From Flavobacterium sp. (GTDB lineage Bacteria; Bacteroidota; Bacteroidia; Flavobacteriales; Flavobacteriaceae), in contig JAQSDU010000011.1 of assembly GCA_029946065.1 (NCBI GenBank), positions 161,527-225,526 on the forward strand: a DNA stretch of 64,000 bases, in the 5' to 3' direction. The notes under the pieces are model-generated. The model was not told the origin of the DNA. It did not search any database and was given only the letters and a program-made list of their open reading frames with translations. Numbering within the stretch: the stretch's first letter is position 1; each line of letters begins with the position of its first letter. Below are positions 8,125-17,873 of the stretch, piece after piece. Made by a program: the position numbers and the translations under genes.

Positions 8125-9360
8125 TTATTTTGAAAGTAATAAAGTTATAACATCATGTGATGCAATATCAGCAACAAATGCTTTATCGGTTTTGCCGGCT
8201 TTTTTACCTTTCCATAAATCTTTTAATTGATAAGTCATTTGTGAAAAGTTTGCTTCGAAATTAAAATCTACATCCTTTATAATATGTTGCTTCCAATCAA
8301 AATTTATCTTTTTTGCAACATCACTTCGGTTTAAAAATGTAACAGCCCATTTTCCTTCAGACAATGGCTTAACCCAGATTTCTATTCCATCTTCAACTAA
8401 ATATTTAAAACCTTGTATTCCAGCGCTGTCTTGGTCGATAGCGATAATATCTTTATTAGTCAGCACTGCAAGCGTTTCCTTCGTCATTTTTCTGAAATCA
8501 TTTCCGGCAATCAATGGTGATGCCATCATCGCCCACATTGTAAAGTGCGCCTTGTCTTCAATATTCGTCATGCCATCACCTACTTCGAGCATATCAAAAT
8601 CATTCCAGTGGTCTGGACCCGAATATTTACGGATATCCTTTCGCATTTCAATGATTTTCATAAAACCCCATGATGACCAATTTCCTTCTTCATGTTTGAA
8701 CTCACAGTCAAAACAAGGATAAATATCTCCAGAAATTCTCCAAAGATTACCCACTGGCTTTGCCCATTCCCAAGGTTGATTATCACCCCATTCGCACAAA
8801 CTGAAAACAATCGGTTTGCCTGCAGTTTTTAAAGCATTGCTCATAGTAGAATATGCTTCTTTCGCAGTAATTCCTTGTGTATTGCACCAATCATATTTTA
8901 GGTAATCAATGTTTAGTGTGGCATAAAACCTTGCGTCCTGATATTCGTAACCACGGGTTCCCGGATAGCCGCCACAAGTTTTGGTCCCTGCGCAATTGTA
9001 AAGACCGAATTTGAGTCCTTTTGAATGCACATAATCAACCAATGCTTTCATTCCGTTTGGAAATTTTTCTGGATCGGGAACAAGGTTGCCATTACTGTCT
9101 CTTTCCTTTGCCATCCAACCGTCATCCAAAACGATATATTGATAACCCGAAGTAGCCATCCCCGACGCCACCATTATATCGGCTGTTTGCCTGACAAGTG
9201 CATCATCGATGTTTGTTTCAAAAGTATTCCAGGAATTCCAACCCATAGGAGGAGTTGGTGCAAGCCCTTCAAACTTGCCGTTCGGTGTCTCGTGCATGTT
9301 ACCTTGTGACATTGCTATCAAAGGCACAATCATCGCCAATAAGAAAAAATATGTTCTCAT
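8125..9360 (-). CDS. GH27 alpha-galactosidase
   Basis: A 411-residue secreted enzyme (leader MRTYFFLLAMIVPLIAMSQG) that should remove alpha-1,6-galactose side chains from galactomannan. The GH27 start PTPPMGWNSWNTF and VLDDGWM are clear; the nucleophile is D157 in DYLKYDWCN and the acid/base D212 in WRISGDIYP. The C-terminal beta-sandwich domain (about 325-411) is present. The length is normal for the family. It is preceded by a hairpin that separates it from the SGBP gene, so its level may be lower than that of the susCD transcript. Its place in a mannan PUL fits debranching before or after import. Confidence 0.95.
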   Translation of the reverse strand: MRTYFFLLAMIVPLIAMSQGNMHETPNGKFEGLAPTPPMGWNSWNTFETNIDDALVRQTADIMVASGMATSGYQYIVLDDGWMAKERDSNGNLVPDPEKFPNGMKALVDYVHSKGLKFGLYNCAGTKTCGGYPGTRGYEYQDARFYATLNIDYLKYDWCNTQGITAKEAYSTMSNALKTAGKPIVFSLCEWGDNQPWEWAKPVGNLWRISGDIYPCFDCEFKHEEGNWSSWGFMKIIEMRKDIRKYSGPDHWNDFDMLEVGDGMTNIEDKAHFTMWAMMASPLIAGNDFRKMTKETLAVLTNKDIIAIDQDSAGIQGFKYLVEDGIEIWVKPLSEGKWAVTFLNRSDVAKKINFDWKQHIIKDVDFNFEANFSQMTYQLKDLWKGKKAGKTDKAFVADIASHDVITLLLSK

Positions 9361-9385
9361 TTGTTGTTGTATTTAATAAAAAAAT

Positions 9386-9411
9386 AATTCCCCAATAAAT
9401 ATCGGGGAATT
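9386..9411 (-). terminator. Hairpin between the SGBP and GH27 genes
   Basis: Stem AATTCCCC / GGGGAATT with a 10-base loop. On the minus strand it is followed by ATTTTTTTATT, so it resembles an intrinsic terminator inside the operon. It probably acts as a partial terminator or 3' stabiliser that keeps susCD-SGBP transcripts above those of the enzymes downstream. Confidence 0.6.
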
Positions 9412-9442
9412 ACTAACTAACTCAATTTTAATAGAAACAAAA

Positions 9443-10498
9443 TTATTGTAATACGAATCCGACGTCGTCAATATAGAGCTTATCGCCGTTGTCGTTGCCA
9501 TATTCCTGGAATACGATTTCATTGATTGTAGTTCCCGAATAGCCAAGTTCACTAAATGGAATCACGAAAGATGTCCACGTAGAGGTGAATGGTACCTCTT
9601 TACCTGCACCGTAATTACCATTAATCACAACCTTGAATTTTCCGGTATCTTTTGTGCTTTTGAAAGAAACCCTGATGCCACTATATCCTGTCGTGCTTGC
9701 CGGAGTGCCATACATAGGAAATTTGAAACCGGTGTAACCGGTGAATATTGCCTGAATTGAACTTGCACCTTGTACTTTATATTCGGTATTAACAGTATAT
9801 CCACTACCATCCCATGGTCCCAAATAATTTTCGACATTAGGTGCAGGGGCATCATCGTATATCGCAGTTCCAATTGGCTGCGAAGCTGTGCTCGAACCAG
9901 ATATAGTTGTAACGGTTACTAAATCGTGTTCAGATCCAGCGGGTAGTTCAAACTTAATCTCCGTTTCAGTTGATGAAAGTATTACTGCATCTGTCGTACC
10001 TACTGTTACAGTTGGATTGAGGAAAAAAGACCCATAGATTGTTACAATATCGCCGGTTTGTGCATTGATCGGATTATAGCTTTGCGCAAGAGGCGCTGGA
10101 GGCGCTACCGTAAAACCAAATGTTGCCTCGCCACTGGCTGTAACAATTTTTAGTTGATCGGTTGTGTTAGCATACGGGGTGTTCCTATCTATTGTCACTA
10201 GAATATCCGTATCGGTAACCAATGTTGGGTTAAAATAGGTGTCGGTTTCATTAAAATATACTTTCTGCAAGCCTGTGAATCCTGAACCATGGATTATGTA
10301 AACGTTATCGGCATAACCTAATGTCGTTGGAGTGAGTTCTACCGGATTACCATCAAAATCTACCGAAGCACTGACACTTTCAATAACAGGTGTTTTCCCA
10401 CTTCCATCACCATCATCATTATTACAAGATGTAAGTGAAAGCATCGATAGTATTGTAACTACAAATGCACAAATACCAAAATTTTTAAATTTTTTCAT
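9443..10498 (-). CDS. TIG-domain surface glycan-binding lipoprotein (SusE-position)
   Basis: A 351-residue lipoprotein with lipobox SLTSC (C25) followed by an acidic NNDDGDG tail, typical of surface export in Bacteroidota. Two IPT/TIG immunoglobulin-like domains follow (about residues 36-130 and 135-215; for example VYIIHGSGFTGL and TIYGSFFLNPT). The C-terminal part (about 225-351) is a beta-sandwich of carbohydrate-binding type with aromatic residues and ends KLYIDDVGFVLQ. The position right after SusD, plus this architecture, is that of a surface glycan-binding protein that holds mannan at the outer membrane. No catalytic residues are apparent. Confidence 0.88.
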   Translation of the reverse strand: MKKFKNFGICAFVVTILSMLSLTSCNNDDGDGSGKTPVIESVSASVDFDGNPVELTPTTLGYADNVYIIHGSGFTGLQKVYFNETDTYFNPTLVTDTDILVTIDRNTPYANTTDQLKIVTASGEATFGFTVAPPAPLAQSYNPINAQTGDIVTIYGSFFLNPTVTVGTTDAVILSSTETEIKFELPAGSEHDLVTVTTISGSSTASQPIGTAIYDDAPAPNVENYLGPWDGSGYTVNTEYKVQGASSIQAIFTGYTGFKFPMYGTPASTTGYSGIRVSFKSTKDTGKFKVVINGNYGAGKEVPFTSTWTSFVIPFSELGYSGTTINEIVFQEYGNDNGDKLYIDDVGFVLQ

Positions 10499-10515
10499 CG
10501 TCTTTTTTATTTTAA

Positions 10516-12102
10516 TTAATCAAAAGTATACGGCACTGGTGGCTGTATAAGCAACGGATTTTTAGCTACATCATTATCAGGATAAGGCAATAAAAAATCA
10601 CCTTCCTCTGGAGTAAAGTGCTCCTCAAAATCGCGGTTACCTCTATTTTGTGCCGCCATAATCGCGATTGCCTGCGCTCTCGGAATCCTTCCAAGGTCAA
10701 ACCAATAATCTCCTTCAAAGCACAATTCGAGTCTTCTTTCCTTAAAAATATCATCAAAAGTTATTGAAGACAGACTTGACAATCCGGCTCTATTCCTGAC
10801 AGCATTAAAAGAGCTTAATGCGCTAGCATCTGAAGTACTTGCTCCGCCTGCCAAAACAGCCTCTGCATGAATCAATAGCAAATCGGCATAACGCATGATA
10901 TAAGTATTGTTATCCATCATTGCCCAATTATCAGCGGGTCCGGTAACGCTCCCGTTTACGATTCCTATACAATATTTCTTGATTGCTGCGCCAGCACCTT
11001 GTCCACCAATCTGGTCGGCAGCAGGAACCGTCAATGTACCACCGCTTGGAACCACTTTTATATTCGGATAGGTAGCACCCGGGAACATAATGGTTTCTTT
11101 GCGACGCAAATCTCCTAATGAATAGGCAGCCATAATATCCTGCGAAGGTCCAAATACGCCTCCGTAAGAAGCATTTGATGTAGAAACTGTAGCTGTGCTG
11201 ATACCAAATTGCGTATTACAATTGTTTCCTGAGCCATAATTTCCGTCGCCTTTCCATTGCAGTGCAAAAATCGACTCTTCGTTGTTGTTATTGGTATATA
11301 AAAATAAATCTGCAAATGATTTTGTCGGTAATTCAGCGCCACCCAATAACTTAAATTCTCCACTGTTGATTACTTCCTCAGCCATAGCACGCGACTCGGT
11401 ATATTTTTTCTCATACAAATATACTTTAGCAAGCATTGCTTTCGCCGAACCTTTAGATACGTGACCATTGTCTGCATAATTTGCAGTCCTATGTTTCTCT
11501 TTTAGCTTTTCAATAGCCGCGGTGTAATCTCTTTCAATGAGTGTATATATATCTTCAACTCGGTTAGTATTGATATTAGGGGTTGTGGTATAATCAAGAT
11601 TATTCTCAATAATTGGTACAGATCCCCACAATCTGACAAGGTAAAAATAGGCAGTGGCACGCATAAAATAGGCTTCACCAATCGTATTTTGCAAAACCGC
11701 ATCGTCAACATTACTGCTTACACGGTCGGCTAAAAAGTTGATAATGGCATTAGACTGTGCAATGTTTGCCCAAAGTGAACTCCATCCATTTACTAGCTCA
11801 GGGTCACTTCCGTTTAGAGAAAAGTTTCTCATAGCATTTACATCAGATGATCCGGTATACATATTACCCGATCCTACTTCAGTCACTGCCCAAAAGAATT
11901 TATTTTCAAACTGAAACCAAGTTCTGCTGTACATTCCGTTTGTTGCGGAAGCAACTTGTTCGTTTGAACTGTAATAGGCGTCAAGGCTCAAGGCATCTTC
12001 CGGCGGACGGTTCGTAAAATCTTCCGAACAAGACGCAGAGATAAGCAGCAACATTGCTATGCCAGCCAACTTGTATGCATTAAAAAAGTTTTTCATTTTC
12101 AT
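10516..12102 (-). CDS. SusD-family outer-membrane glycan-binding lipoprotein
   Basis: A 528-residue lipoprotein that forms the lid on the SusC transporter. Lipobox ISASC (C25), then SEDFTNRPPEDALSLDAYYSS, and the TPR-rich SusD body (ATAYFYLVRLWGSVPII; MRYADLLLIHAEAVL; FKERRLELCFEGDYWFDLGR). I start at ATG 12102, because longer in-frame starts overlap the end of susC; 12096 is an alternative. It lies 11 bases downstream of the susC stop. In this PUL it should bind mannooligosaccharides or glucomannooligosaccharides. Confidence 0.95.
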   Translation of the reverse strand: MKMKNFFNAYKLAGIAMLLLISASCSEDFTNRPPEDALSLDAYYSSNEQVASATNGMYSRTWFQFENKFFWAVTEVGSGNMYTGSSDVNAMRNFSLNGSDPELVNGWSSLWANIAQSNAIINFLADRVSSNVDDAVLQNTIGEAYFMRATAYFYLVRLWGSVPIIENNLDYTTTPNINTNRVEDIYTLIERDYTAAIEKLKEKHRTANYADNGHVSKGSAKAMLAKVYLYEKKYTESRAMAEEVINSGEFKLLGGAELPTKSFADLFLYTNNNNEESIFALQWKGDGNYGSGNNCNTQFGISTATVSTSNASYGGVFGPSQDIMAAYSLGDLRRKETIMFPGATYPNIKVVPSGGTLTVPAADQIGGQGAGAAIKKYCIGIVNGSVTGPADNWAMMDNNTYIMRYADLLLIHAEAVLAGGASTSDASALSSFNAVRNRAGLSSLSSITFDDIFKERRLELCFEGDYWFDLGRIPRAQAIAIMAAQNRGNRDFEEHFTPEEGDFLLPYPDNDVAKNPLLIQPPVPYTFD

Positions 12103-12113
12103 TTTTTTTATTT

Positions 12114-15100
12114 TTAAAATTCTACGTTTATTCCCAATGACCAAGTTCTTGGAGATGGATAACGACCGTTATCAATTCCTGAAAGCAATGGACTTTGATT
12201 GAAAGAACCAATTTCCGGATCATATCCACTATAGTTCGTGAAAGTGTATAGGTTTTGTACAGTACCGTAAACCCTTAACCGCGTCATCTTAATTTTAGAA
12301 AGCAGGTTTGATGGCAGTGTATATCCCAAAGTAACGTTTTGGATTCTTATGTAGGAACCATCTTCAACAAAACGGTCGGAGATAAACGCATTTGTATTAC
12401 TTTCACTGTTGATAGGTCTTGGAATACTAGTATTGGTGTTGTCAGGTGTCCAGTAGTCAGCCGCTTCAGTAAATTGATTCTGTGAAAGGATAGCATTTGA
12501 AGTTCCCGCTCTTTTTGTAAGGTTCATTACATCATTTCCAACCGATCCCTGTAAGAATAAAGATAAATCTATATTTTTATACCTGAAATTATTTGTAAAA
12601 CCAAACGTAAAATCAGGGTGAGGGTTGCCGATAAATGTTTTATCTGAAGTATCAACAACACCATCTCCGTTAACATCTTTATACTTTACATCTCCCAAAT
12701 TTGTTTGACCTGGGGCAGTACCTACCGTTTGTCCAAACTGAAGCGGGGCGCTATCTAATTCAGCCTGCGTAGTAAAAAGGCCTTCTGTTATATAGCCATA
12801 ATACATTCCAATAGGATGCCCAACAACTGTATTTGTAGCAACTACAGGCAAATATCCGTTGGTATTGATTTCAGCAGTTAATGGCAAACCATCCTGAATA
12901 GAAATCAATTCATTTTTATAATGCGAGAATGTAAGTGTTGCATCATACGAGAAACCTCCTGCGGTTTTAGCGTTCAATCCAAGTGTAATATCAATTCCCT
13001 TATTTTCCATTTCTCCCAAATTTGAATATGGCGCAGAGATTCCACCATACTGTCCTCCGCCACCCGTAAGGTATAATGGTAATGGTACTTGGAATAGGAA
13101 TCCCGATGATCTTTTTCTGTAATAATCAATAGAGAAAGTTAATGCAGACTTAAATGCTGTGAAGTCCAGACCAAAGTTTGTTTGATTTAATGATTCCCAT
13201 GTAAGTTCTGGATTTGGGAAATTAGATGGTAAAAACCCAGCTCCTAAACCTGAATTTTGCTGTCCTAACAATGCACTATACCTATTATTCTCAATCTGTT
13301 GGTTACCAGTCTCCCCGTATCCAATGCGGAATTTAATATTGTCAATGTATTCCTGCGTTCCCTCCATGAATTTTTCAGAAGACAATCTCCACGATCCCGA
13401 TACACCGCCAAAAACACCTTTTTGGTTGTCAGTAGTTGGGTCAAATTTTGAAGATACATCACGACGGAACGAAGCTGAAATGCTATAACGATTATCATAA
13501 TCGTATATTAACCTTCCAAATAGGGAAGAAATTGACTGACTACCTTTATAAGAGGTTACTTGTCTGTTTTCGGGATCAGACAAATTCAGCCCATAGATAT
13601 CGTTGGTTTGAAAACCGCTTGCTGTTGCAATAACTCCTTCCCAATGACTATCATTGGCTTCTTGACCCGCCAGCAAAGTAAATTTATGCTTATTGATGGC
13701 AAAATCATAAGTTAATAAATTCTTTAGGTTGGTTGAATACCAGTTTTGCCTTCTTTCACTCAAATCAGCCGTGAGGTTTTTCTGCGAACCGCGATCATAT
13801 GAAGGTGAAAATTCTGTATTTTCCGAAAATTCTGTATTGGCACCAAATTCTACTTTATATTTCAGTCCTTTATAAAGAGTTGCCTCGGCATAAAAATTAC
13901 CTAGGAAATTCTTACGAATAAGTTTATTATCTTTCGTTAACGCTTCTGCAACTGGGTTAAAATAAGTGGCATACGGTGATCCTGGAGGCGGTGCTGCGTA
14001 TGTTCCATCAACATTTCGAATCGGAATATCCGGAGCCTGCAATAAGGTGTTACTGATTAATCCGGTAAAACTTTGATTAATGGTAACATTTTCATTAGTG
14101 ATACCAGTATTCAAGTTGGCTCCAATTTTAAGCCATTCTTTCACCTTAGTATCAAGATTAACACGCATCGTGTACCGCTTCAAACCCGAACCCAAAAGAA
14201 TACCTTCCTGATCTAAAAAAGCGCCTGAAACATAATAGCTGGTAGCCTCTTTTGATCCTGAAAACGAAATCTGATGGCTTTGTGTCATCGCAGTTTGATA
14301 AACTGCATCTTGCCAGTCAGTACCGTTACCCAACAGCTCTGGATGCGCGAATTCCGGACGCGGTATGGATCCATATAAAGCTGCAAGATTGTTTTGGTGT
14401 TCGGCATACTGACGCAGGTTCATAACATCCAAAGATTTATATATAGATTGAACCGAAGTAAATCCCTCGTAGGATATTTTTCCGATCCCACTTTTTCCTG
14501 ATTTAGTGGTAATGATGATAACACCGTTAGCACCGCGTGAACCATAGATCGCTGTTGCAGAAGCATCTTTAAGTATCGTCACAGATTCGATATCGCTTGG
14601 ATTCAACATCGATACTGGGCTTACTGCATTATTACCGGAACCGCCATTAGCCGAAAAATCGTTACCAGCAATTGGGCGCCCACTTGTCGCTCTTCCCGTA
14701 GCGTCTCCAGATACCGGAACACCATCAATAATATATAATGGCTCATTGGTACCAGAAATAGAAGTAGTTCCCCGAATCCTAATGGATACGGCACTTCCTG
14801 GCTGACCGGAATTACTTGAAACACTAACACCGGCTGCTTTTCCTTGCAGCATCTGGTCAATGTTGGTCTGCTTTAAATCTTGTAGGTCTTTTGATTTGAT
14901 AGTTGAAACTGAAGAGTTAATATCATTTTTCTTTTGTGTTCCGTAGCCTATCACGACCACTTCCCCTAAATCTTCGACACTCTCAGACATGGTCACATTG
15001 ATTTTGGTTTTGGTGCCAACCTTAAGTGTTTGCGATGCGAAACCGATAAAACTAAAAGTCAGTTCACCATTTTTCGGCACAGTAATCTGATAAGAACCGT

Positions 15101-15299
15101 TTAGGTCGGTGATCGTGCCGTCGTTAGTGCCACTGACGGTAACCGAAACTCCAGGCAATGTGGTTCCTTTAGAATCAGAAACCACGCCCGTGACAGCAGT
15201 CTGCGCAGCCACACTTCCGGCAAATAATAAAAATAACATTAAAGGGAACTGCCTGAGAGACAATCGCCATTTAGTTAAATCTGTTAATACATTTTTCAT
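12114..15299 (-). CDS. SusC-family TonB-dependent oligosaccharide transporter
   Basis: A 1061-residue outer-membrane barrel. A signal peptide runs to about residue 33 (VAAQ), followed by a carboxypeptidase-like regulatory domain (TGVVSDSKGTTLPGVSVTV, about 35-110), a TonB-box region EDLGEVVVIGYGTQ, the plug (IDQMLQGKAAGVSV, IRIRGTTSISG, PLYIIDGVP, IYGSRGANGVIIITTK), and the 22-strand barrel ending SLGINVEF. The length is normal. It is first in the minus-strand operon and is followed immediately by susD. Upstream lies a TAGATTTG promoter with an adjacent palindromic motif. It imports mannan oligosaccharides into the periplasm, powered by TonB-ExbBD encoded elsewhere. Confidence 0.96.
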   Translation of the reverse strand: MKNVLTDLTKWRLSLRQFPLMLFLLFAGSVAAQTAVTGVVSDSKGTTLPGVSVTVSGTNDGTITDLNGSYQITVPKNGELTFSFIGFASQTLKVGTKTKINVTMSESVEDLGEVVVIGYGTQKKNDINSSVSTIKSKDLQDLKQTNIDQMLQGKAAGVSVSSNSGQPGSAVSIRIRGTTSISGTNEPLYIIDGVPVSGDATGRATSGRPIAGNDFSANGGSGNNAVSPVSMLNPSDIESVTILKDASATAIYGSRGANGVIIITTKSGKSGIGKISYEGFTSVQSIYKSLDVMNLRQYAEHQNNLAALYGSIPRPEFAHPELLGNGTDWQDAVYQTAMTQSHQISFSGSKEATSYYVSGAFLDQEGILLGSGLKRYTMRVNLDTKVKEWLKIGANLNTGITNENVTINQSFTGLISNTLLQAPDIPIRNVDGTYAAPPPGSPYATYFNPVAEALTKDNKLIRKNFLGNFYAEATLYKGLKYKVEFGANTEFSENTEFSPSYDRGSQKNLTADLSERRQNWYSTNLKNLLTYDFAINKHKFTLLAGQEANDSHWEGVIATASGFQTNDIYGLNLSDPENRQVTSYKGSQSISSLFGRLIYDYDNRYSISASFRRDVSSKFDPTTDNQKGVFGGVSGSWRLSSEKFMEGTQEYIDNIKFRIGYGETGNQQIENNRYSALLGQQNSGLGAGFLPSNFPNPELTWESLNQTNFGLDFTAFKSALTFSIDYYRKRSSGFLFQVPLPLYLTGGGGQYGGISAPYSNLGEMENKGIDITLGLNAKTAGGFSYDATLTFSHYKNELISIQDGLPLTAEINTNGYLPVVATNTVVGHPIGMYYGYITEGLFTTQAELDSAPLQFGQTVGTAPGQTNLGDVKYKDVNGDGVVDTSDKTFIGNPHPDFTFGFTNNFRYKNIDLSLFLQGSVGNDVMNLTKRAGTSNAILSQNQFTEAADYWTPDNTNTSIPRPINSESNTNAFISDRFVEDGSYIRIQNVTLGYTLPSNLLSKIKMTRLRVYGTVQNLYTFTNYSGYDPEIGSFNQSPLLSGIDNGRYPSPRTWSLGINVEF

Positions 15300-15395
15300 A
15301 ATAAATTGTTGGTTTAAATTAGCGTTTTCCGGATTATGAAAAAATAGTATCAGTCTCCGGTCAAATGTTTGAGTTTGTATTCAATTAATAATTAA

Positions 15396-15450
15396 CAAAT
15401 CTATAACAGATGGTTGCATCAAATTAATATTATTATATCATTTAATGATA
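15396..15450 (-). promoter_or_regulatory. susC promoter and upstream activator-like motif
   Basis: On the minus strand a -7 element TAGATTTG (15403-15396) has a TTTG box 16 bases upstream (15423-15420). Immediately beyond is AATATTATTATATCAT (plus-strand 15426-15441), overlapping the palindrome TATCATT-T-AATGATA (15436-15450). The 16-mer recurs exactly at 30334-30349 before the esterase operon. The position just upstream of the -33 box suits an activator such as the neighbouring AraC protein. The rest of the 323-base susC/araC gap holds an AT-rich leader and the hairpin at 15567. Confidence 0.55.
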
Positions 15451-15566
15451 ATATTTTTACTTTATATCGATTGCGTATTCGAATAAGACAATATATATAG
15501 GTGTAAATTAAATTATTATCAATTTATTGAGATAAAAAATGAGATATATAAAATTACGCAAAGCGC

Positions 15567-15599
15567 AAAGACACAAAATGCAATCGATTTCGTGTCTTT
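15567..15599. terminator. Bidirectional-looking hairpin after the AraC gene
   Basis: Inverted repeat AAAGACAC-a-AAAT / ATTT-c-GTGTCTTT followed by more T residues on the plus strand. It lies 23 bases downstream of the AraC stop on the minus strand and probably ends that transcript before the susC promoter. Confidence 0.5.
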
Positions 15600-15622
15600 T
15601 TATAGCTTTTTAGGCATTTTAT

Positions 15623-16501
15623 TTATAGTATTCTTTTTAGTCCTGAAAAGTCTTCGCGATATTGGCTAGGCGTGCAGTTTTTGATGGCCTTGAAATTTCT
15701 GTTGAAGTTGGCAATATTATTGAATCCCGATTTGAAAGCAATTTCAGAAATACTCAAATCTTTTTCAACTAGCCATCTCGCCGCATAACCAACCCTGATA
15801 TTATTCACATAATCAACAAAAGTTTTACCTGTTCTCTTCTTGATGAAACGATTGAACGAAATTGTACTCATGTTTGATGCATTTGAAACTTCTTCCAATG
15901 TTATTTTTTCAGAAAAATGCTTTTGAACGAATTCATAAACGAGCTTCATTTTGTCGTAATCATCAAATGTATCATAGTCGACAGTATAGGTCGAAAGTAG
16001 CCGCTGGTTGCGGGAATTAGCGAGATCATATAGAATTGAAATGATTTCCAAAAAATAATCCATACCGTCAAGTTTCGATATTTTAATAAGTCTCGGCGTG
16101 AGCTCTTCGGCAATTTTAGCTGAAAATAAAATACCATGAATCGATCGGTTGAACATGTCTTTTATCGGATTCATAATGCGCCGAGATAACAAAGATTCGT
16201 GAAACAGATCGTTATGGAACTGGATTGTAATTTCATGGATGTGTTTATTTTTACATTTATGCAACTCCCAGCCATGGTATAAATTTGGTCCTATAAGCAC
16301 TAGTTCGATGTCGTCGATATCTTCAATATTATCTCCGACAACTCTTTTTACCCCTTTCCCGTTAAGAATAAAATTAATCTCAAATTCCGGATGATAGTGC
16401 ACCGGAAAATCAAAATTGTCCTTTATACGATCAAAAACCAAAAAGCTGTCTCCAGACGAAAGTGGAGCGATTTCGCGATAAAAATTTTTAGGATTACTCA
16501 T
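15623..16501 (-). CDS. AraC-family transcriptional regulator of the mannan locus
   Basis: A 292-residue regulator with an N-terminal cupin-like sensing domain (FPVHYHPEFEINFILNGKG, LVLIGPNLYHGWEL) and a C-terminal pair of AraC helix-turn-helix motifs (ITLEEVSNASNMSTISFNRFIKKRTGKTF and LSISEIAFKSGFNNIANFNRNFKAIKNCTPSQYRED). I start at ATG 16501 (MSNPKNFYRE); the longer frame to 16648 is AT-rich and not protein-like. It sits between the two divergent arms of the PUL, so it is the obvious candidate regulator, probably sensing a sugar such as a mannooligosaccharide. This locus has no hybrid two-component sensor, which many PULs use. Confidence 0.9.
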   Translation of the reverse strand: MSNPKNFYREIAPLSSGDSFLVFDRIKDNFDFPVHYHPEFEINFILNGKGVKRVVGDNIEDIDDIELVLIGPNLYHGWELHKCKNKHIHEITIQFHNDLFHESLLSRRIMNPIKDMFNRSIHGILFSAKIAEELTPRLIKISKLDGMDYFLEIISILYDLANSRNQRLLSTYTVDYDTFDDYDKMKLVYEFVQKHFSEKITLEEVSNASNMSTISFNRFIKKRTGKTFVDYVNNIRVGYAARWLVEKDLSISEIAFKSGFNNIANFNRNFKAIKNCTPSQYREDFSGLKRIL

Positions 16502-16710
16502 TTTTATAAAATTATTTTGCAATAATATGATATATAATTGATAAAATAATATTAAGTCGGCTAATGTCTCCGAATTATCTTTGAAATTGAGAATTATTAC
16601 ATTCTTAAAAATATTATTTGTAAAAAGCAGTATTCGTTTTAAAAGCAATTAAATTTATAATTTTAGCAACGTTAGTTGTTTTTTATCCCAAATGTGATTT
16701 CCCATACTTT
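16502..16710. promoter_or_regulatory. Divergent control region between araC and the GH26 operon
   Basis: A 209-base AT-rich region. The halves ATGATATA (16527-16534) and ATAATATT (16546-16553) match the two halves of the susC-site motif read on the coding strand, but are split here by 11 bases. A TAATTTTAGC element at about 16657-16666, a variant of TAnnTTTG, may serve the GH26 operon that starts at 16711. Confidence 0.35.
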
Positions 16711-17853
16711 ATGAAAAATATTATAATTTTAATTGCAATCATCTCCGTCTACTCTTGTGCATCAGTAGCGCAGTCAACAGATGGTTTTCAGTTGTCTGAT
16801 AAAGATGCCACTGCCGAAACCGTAGCGTTATACCAAAACCTCAACCGATTGACACAAAAAGGAATATTATTCGGTCATCAAGATGATCTGGCTTATGGTG
16901 TAAACTGGAAATATGAACCCGGACGAAGCGATGTAAAAGATGTTACGGGCGATTATCCAGCGGTTTATGGATGGGATCTGGGCGGACTCGAGAAGAAATC
17001 CGATAAAGATATTGACGGTGTTCCGTTTGTCAATATTAGACAATATATTAAAGATGCTCAAAAGCGTGGTGGAATAACAACGCTAAGCTGGCACATGGAC
17101 AATCCGTTAACAGGAAAAAATGCCTGGGATACGACGCCAAAATCGCTTGCCTCGATTTTACCAGGTGGTCCAAGTCACGAAAAATACAAATCTTGGCTGG
17201 ATGAAGCAGTAAAATATCTCAAAACAATCAAGGACGACAACGGAAAGCCGATTCCGATTTTATACCGTCCATTTCATGAGCTTACAGGCGATTGGTTTTG
17301 GTGGTGCAAGAACAACGGGAGTCCCGAAGATTTTAAAACGGTTTGGAAATTTACAGTCGATTATTTCAAAAGCAAAGGAATTCACAACCTTATATACGTT
17401 TACAACACTTCAAAAGTGGCAACCCGCGAAGAATACCTCGAATATTATCCAGGCGCAGCCTATGCCGATATTTTAAGCTTCGATAATTATCAATACAATG
17501 ATCCTACAACAGACGACTCATTCATAAAAGATTGCCTCAATGTGTTTGACATCATGGACAAAATTGCTACTGAACAACATAAATTTATGGCTTTTGCCGA
17601 AACCGGTTACGAGCAGCTGCCCTACAACAAATGGTGGACGGAAACTTTGATGAATGCAATGGGGAATTACAAAATTTCCTATGTCTTGGTCTGGAGAAAT
17701 CACGGTTGGAATGAATACATAACGCCACCACATATGCATTATTACGCACCCTACAAAGGCCATCCGAATGAAAAAGATTTTGTCGATTTTTACAATTTTG
17801 ACAAAATATTATTTGAAAAAGAAGCCAAAGAAGCGCAACTCTATAAAAAATAA
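16711..17853 (+). CDS. GH26 beta-mannanase, lipoprotein
   Basis: A 380-residue endo-beta-1,4-mannanase or mannobiohydrolase. The leader MKNIIILIAIISVYSC gives a lipid-anchored Cys16. GH26 signatures are complete: LFGHQDDLAYG near the start, acid/base E190 in LYRPFHE followed by the WFWW motif, and nucleophile E297 in FAETGY. It is the first gene of the plus-strand arm and precedes the symporter by 20 bases. Lipidation points to the outer membrane, either face. In characterised Bacteroides mannan loci one GH26 acts at the surface and another in the periplasm, so it and the second GH26 at 22214 likely divide these roles. Confidence 0.95.
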   Translation: MKNIIILIAIISVYSCASVAQSTDGFQLSDKDATAETVALYQNLNRLTQKGILFGHQDDLAYGVNWKYEPGRSDVKDVTGDYPAVYGWDLGGLEKKSDKDIDGVPFVNIRQYIKDAQKRGGITTLSWHMDNPLTGKNAWDTTPKSLASILPGGPSHEKYKSWLDEAVKYLKTIKDDNGKPIPILYRPFHELTGDWFWWCKNNGSPEDFKTVWKFTVDYFKSKGIHNLIYVYNTSKVATREEYLEYYPGAAYADILSFDNYQYNDPTTDDSFIKDCLNVFDIMDKIATEQHKFMAFAETGYEQLPYNKWWTETLMNAMGNYKISYVLVWRNHGWNEYITPPHMHYYAPYKGHPNEKDFVDFYNFDKILFEKEAKEAQLYKK

Positions 17854-17873
17854 CAACCTTATACAAGCCCTAA

